In this document: one piece after another, positions 13,212-15,410 of the stretch
Layout of the letters: each line of letters begins with the position of its first letter
Position numbering within the stretch: position 1 is the stretch's first letter
Assembly (NCBI GenBank): GCA_964523735.1
Contig: CAZFYZ010000097.1
Span: 1-15,410, forward strand
Direction: 5' to 3'
DNA: 15,410 nt
Origin: CAZFYZ01 sp964523735
GTDB taxonomy: Bacteria; Armatimonadota; UBA5829
Made by a program: the position numbers and the translations under genes
Notes under the pieces: model-generated
What the model saw: only the letters and a program-made list of their open reading frames with translations
Told to the model about the DNA's origin: nothing
Databases searched by the model: none

Positions 13212-14171
13212 GTGAAAGACCGGTTGGACAAATCAGAAACGCGTGCAAGAGTCGTGGCGGTCGTCGGGCCTACAGCAATAGGCAAGACGGACGCCGCGAT
13301 TGAGCTTGTAAGGCTCATCCGCGGCGAGGTTGTCTCTGCGGACTCGATGGCCGTATATGTGGGTATGGATATCGGGACCGCCAAGCCGACTGCCGCGGAG
13401 CAGTCCCTTGCGCGATTCCACCTTATAGATATAGCCGACCCCACCAAGCCTTTTAGTGTGGGGGAGTTCCAGCGGCTGGCGCAGGCTGCAATAGACGATG
13501 TTATCGAGCGCAATCCACCGGCCATAGTCGTCGGCGGAAGCGGTCTCTATGTGAGGGCCGCGATCGACGGGCTTGACACAACAATCCCGCCTGGCGACGA
13601 TCTGCTTCGGGCAAGGCTCACCGAAGAGGCGAGAACGCTGGGTGCGGAGCATGTGCACAGTCGACTAGCCGAGGTGGACCCCGAATCCGCTCGGAAGATC
13701 CACCCAAACAACATCAAACGGGTAATAAGGGCGCTGGAGATATACCGTGCCACGGGCACCCCGGCGTCCATCATTTTTGAGGCCGATTCAGCAAGGCGGC
13801 GCAGCTATCCCGATGCGCGGTACTTCGGCCTTACGATCTCGCGCGAAGCTCTCTATGCTCGCATCGAGAAACGCGTCGATCGGATGATCGACGCCGGTCT
13901 TGTCGACGAAGTAACCGGCCTTATCGAGCGGGGCATTGACCCGGAACTCCCCTCGATGCAGGGGCTTGGTTACAAAGAGATAGCCGGGTATCTCACAGGG
14001 CATTACAGCCTCGATGAGGCAGTGGCCCTTCTCAAACAGAACACCAGGCGGTTCGCAAAGCGCCAATACACGTGGTTCCGTGCCGACCCCAGGGTCCGCT
14101 GGATCGATGTTGATGGGCTGACCGCCGCAGAGGTGTCGAAAACCATAAAGGAGTGGCTGACAAATGAATAA
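13212..14171 (+). CDS. miaA: tRNA dimethylallyltransferase MiaA
   Basis: The 319-residue enzyme transfers a dimethylallyl group to N6 of A37 in tRNAs that read UNN codons, the first step to ms2i6A. Visible motifs are the P-loop GPTAIGKT (19-26), the DSMAVYVGMDIGTAKP segment with catalytic-type D44 and T56, GGSGLYVRA, and near the C-terminus GLGYKEIAGYL and KQNTRRFAKRQYTWFR, all typical for MiaA; length is normal. The GTG start at 13212-13214 is supported by the promoter position and the family's N-terminus; the ribosome binding site is weak (GAGAG). The last 8 bp overlap hfq, a neighbourhood also found in Proteobacteria and other phyla. Substrates include tRNA-Leu(UAA), whose gene is also in this window. 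Confidence 0.97.
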   Translation: MKDRLDKSETRARVVAVVGPTAIGKTDAAIELVRLIRGEVVSADSMAVYVGMDIGTAKPTAAEQSLARFHLIDIADPTKPFSVGEFQRLAQAAIDDVIERNPPAIVVGGSGLYVRAAIDGLDTTIPPGDDLLRARLTEEARTLGAEHVHSRLAEVDPESARKIHPNNIKRVIRALEIYRATGTPASIIFEADSARRRSYPDARYFGLTISREALYARIEKRVDRMIDAGLVDEVTGLIERGIDPELPSMQGLGYKEIAGYLTGHYSLDEAVALLKQNTRRFAKRQYTWFRADPRVRWIDVDGLTAAEVSKTIKEWLTNE

Positions 14172-14511
14172 GACTCAGATGAACCTGCAGGACGTCTTTC
14201 TTAATCAGGTACGCAAGGACGGTACCCCTGTTACCATCTACCTGGTAAGTGGCGTCCAATTGAAGGGGCTCGTCCGAGGATTCGACTCGTTCACGGTCCT
14301 GCTGGAGACACCGGGCAAGCCGTCGCAGCTCGTTTACAAGCACGCGATGGCATCGGTAGTCCCTGCGAGAAACGTCTACCTGCAAAGCAGGGAAGAAGCC
14401 GAGGCCCAGGCTGCTGCAAAGGCGGCCCCAAGGCCCGCTCCGAACCCGGCCCCCGCAGCGCCGACGGCGGCGCCCGAGCCAGCGCCGGTAGAAGAACAAC
14501 CGCAGGAGTAG
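14164..14511 (+). CDS. hfq: RNA chaperone Hfq with Ala/Pro-rich tail
   Basis: The 115-residue protein has a complete Sm core (about 7-74): Sm1 LQDVFLNQVRKDG...FDSF and Sm2 YKHAMASVVPAR. The residues that bind U-rich RNA on the proximal face in E. coli (Q8, D40, F42, K56, H57) match Q9, D41, F43, K59 and H60 here. After position 75 a charged linker REEAEAQ leads into an Ala/Pro-rich, low-complexity tail (about 82-115) ending in acidic and Gln residues, presumably disordered. Hfq hexamers promote small RNA-mRNA pairing and affect RNA decay. The ATG overlaps the end of miaA, with AAGGAG 10 nt upstream, so it is coupled to miaA. Confidence 0.96.
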   Translation: MNKTQMNLQDVFLNQVRKDGTPVTIYLVSGVQLKGLVRGFDSFTVLLETPGKPSQLVYKHAMASVVPARNVYLQSREEAEAQAAAKAAPRPAPNPAPAAPTAAPEPAPVEEQPQE

Positions 14512-14517
14512 TCTGAG

Positions 14518-15357
14518 TTGAAATTCGTTAAGATGCAAGGCATCGGCAATGACTTCGTGGTCATTGACGGATCGAAAGAGAACGTCTCAGAGGAGGCCCT
14601 GCCCGATCTCGCCAGGCGAGCATGCGATCGACACTTCGGCGTCGGCTCCGATGGGTTGATCATCGTAATGCCGTCGCGCGTTGCCAACTTCCGGATGCGC
14701 ATGTTCAATCCCGACGGGACCGAGGCGGAGATGTGCGGCAACGGCATCCGCTGCTTCGCCAAGTATGTCTTCGACCGCAAGCTGCACACTGATGTCGTGC
14801 TTAGTGTCGAGACCCTAGGCGGGACAAAAGTCCTCAAGCTCAACGCAACAGGTGGCAAGGTCCAGACGGTGCGTGTAGATATGGGCGAGCCGAAGCTCCT
14901 GCGCTCGGAGATTCCCATGCGCGGCGCTGAGGGCACCAGGGTCGTCGCCGAGCCACTCAAGGTCGGCGGCAAGAAGATGGAGATCACCTGCGTCTCGATG
15001 GGCAATCCGCATTGTGTTACCTTCGTCGATGACGTGGATCATTACCCAGTGGACAAGATCGGCCCGCAGATCGAGAACCACCCCAGCTTCCCTGCTCGAA
15101 CCAACGTGGAGTTTGTGGAGGTCCTCAACAAGGACGAGATCAAGATACGCGTCTGGGAGCGCGGCGCTGGCGAAACGCTCGCGTGTGGGACGGGCTCGTG
15201 TGCCTCGACTGTGGCGTCAGCGCTAAACGAGAAGACCTCGCGAAAGATCACGGTCCATCTCCCCGGCGGCGATCTCTACGTCGAATGGGGCGGAGACAAC
15301 AAGGTCTTCATGACCGGCCCAGCGGAAGAAGTGTTTGAAGGTAAACTGGGCAGATAG
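14518..15357 (+). CDS. dapF: Diaminopimelate epimerase DapF
   Basis: The 279-residue enzyme interconverts LL- and meso-diaminopimelate, supplying lysine synthesis and peptidoglycan. It begins MKFVKMQGIGNDFVVIDG, the canonical DapF start. The two catalytic cysteines are C73 in AEMCGNGIRCFAKY and C223 in ETLACGTGSCAS. Length and motif order are normal. The start codon is TTG (14518-14520), with AGGAG 9 nt upstream located at the end of hfq; the gap to hfq is 6 bp, so it is the third gene of the miaA operon. After its TAG stop, the remaining 53 bp show no feature. Confidence 0.97.
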   Translation: MKFVKMQGIGNDFVVIDGSKENVSEEALPDLARRACDRHFGVGSDGLIIVMPSRVANFRMRMFNPDGTEAEMCGNGIRCFAKYVFDRKLHTDVVLSVETLGGTKVLKLNATGGKVQTVRVDMGEPKLLRSEIPMRGAEGTRVVAEPLKVGGKKMEITCVSMGNPHCVTFVDDVDHYPVDKIGPQIENHPSFPARTNVEFVEVLNKDEIKIRVWERGAGETLACGTGSCASTVASALNEKTSRKITVHLPGGDLYVEWGGDNKVFMTGPAEEVFEGKLGR

Positions 15358-15410
15358 CAGATGGTCAGGCAGACCGCCATCGGCTATCCGCCATCCGACG
15401 ATTGGACTAC

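Noticed and set aside
13187..14171. Several open frames antisense to miaA and hfq
   Set aside because: They are out-of-frame shadows of strongly conserved genes, without ribosome binding sites or recognisable motifs.

Overview
The window (about 58-60% GC by eye) is a piece of a bacterial chromosome, probably from a metagenome-assembled genome: it carries a 10-N scaffold join at 316-325 and runs off mid-gene on the left. The gene content (DUF2993-type lipid-facing protein, FmdB zinc ribbon, TldD/TldE, miaA-hfq-dapF) would suit Armatimonadota or a related deep-branching Terrabacteria-type lineage, but that is a low-confidence guess. TGA is an ordinary stop codon here (hen1, the ArsR-type gene, the hydrolase, the repeat protein and others end in TGA) and TGG is Trp.

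Left end (1-2114, minus strand): an RNA-repair locus. hen1 (3'-terminal RNA ribose 2'-O-methyltransferase) is followed by an overlapping uncharacterised gene that runs into the scaffold gap, then by rlaP, a polymerase-beta-family nucleotidyltransferase linked to RNA repair. The ligase/kinase partner Pnkp is expected just outside the window. A tRNA-Leu(UAA) with its own promoter stands upstream of hen1.

Middle (2548-7310): a secreted or anchored DUF2993-like protein and a convergent fmdB; a two-gene plus-strand mini-operon (3956-4361); a strong terminator hairpin; and the tldD-tldE protease pair on the minus strand. The mini-operon is the most exciting item. It encodes two small paralogous membrane proteins (61 and 65 aa), each interrupted by one in-frame TGA at the same aligned position. 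In both genes the TGA is followed, after exactly 13 nt, by a hairpin with a 7-bp stem and a 5-nt loop. The two stems differ by compensatory changes, and one loop is GGUCU, like the E. coli fdhF SECIS loop. I interpret them as a pair of previously unrecognised selenoproteins.

Right half (7505-11088, minus): a three-gene operon (ArsR-type winged-helix regulator fused to a DUF3887-like domain, a small lipoprotein, a DUF3887 + alpha/beta-hydrolase lipoprotein), preceded by a second operon (small membrane protein, PhnP-like metallo-beta-lactamase-fold hydrolase). A divergent plus-strand gene encodes a secreted protein with five Ig-like repeats. The window ends with the tightly packed operon miaA-hfq-dapF (tRNA modification, RNA chaperone, lysine/peptidoglycan precursor synthesis), driven by a good extended -10 promoter. 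Several promoters lie so close to start codons that the mRNAs should be leaderless or nearly so (fmdB and the small membrane protein).
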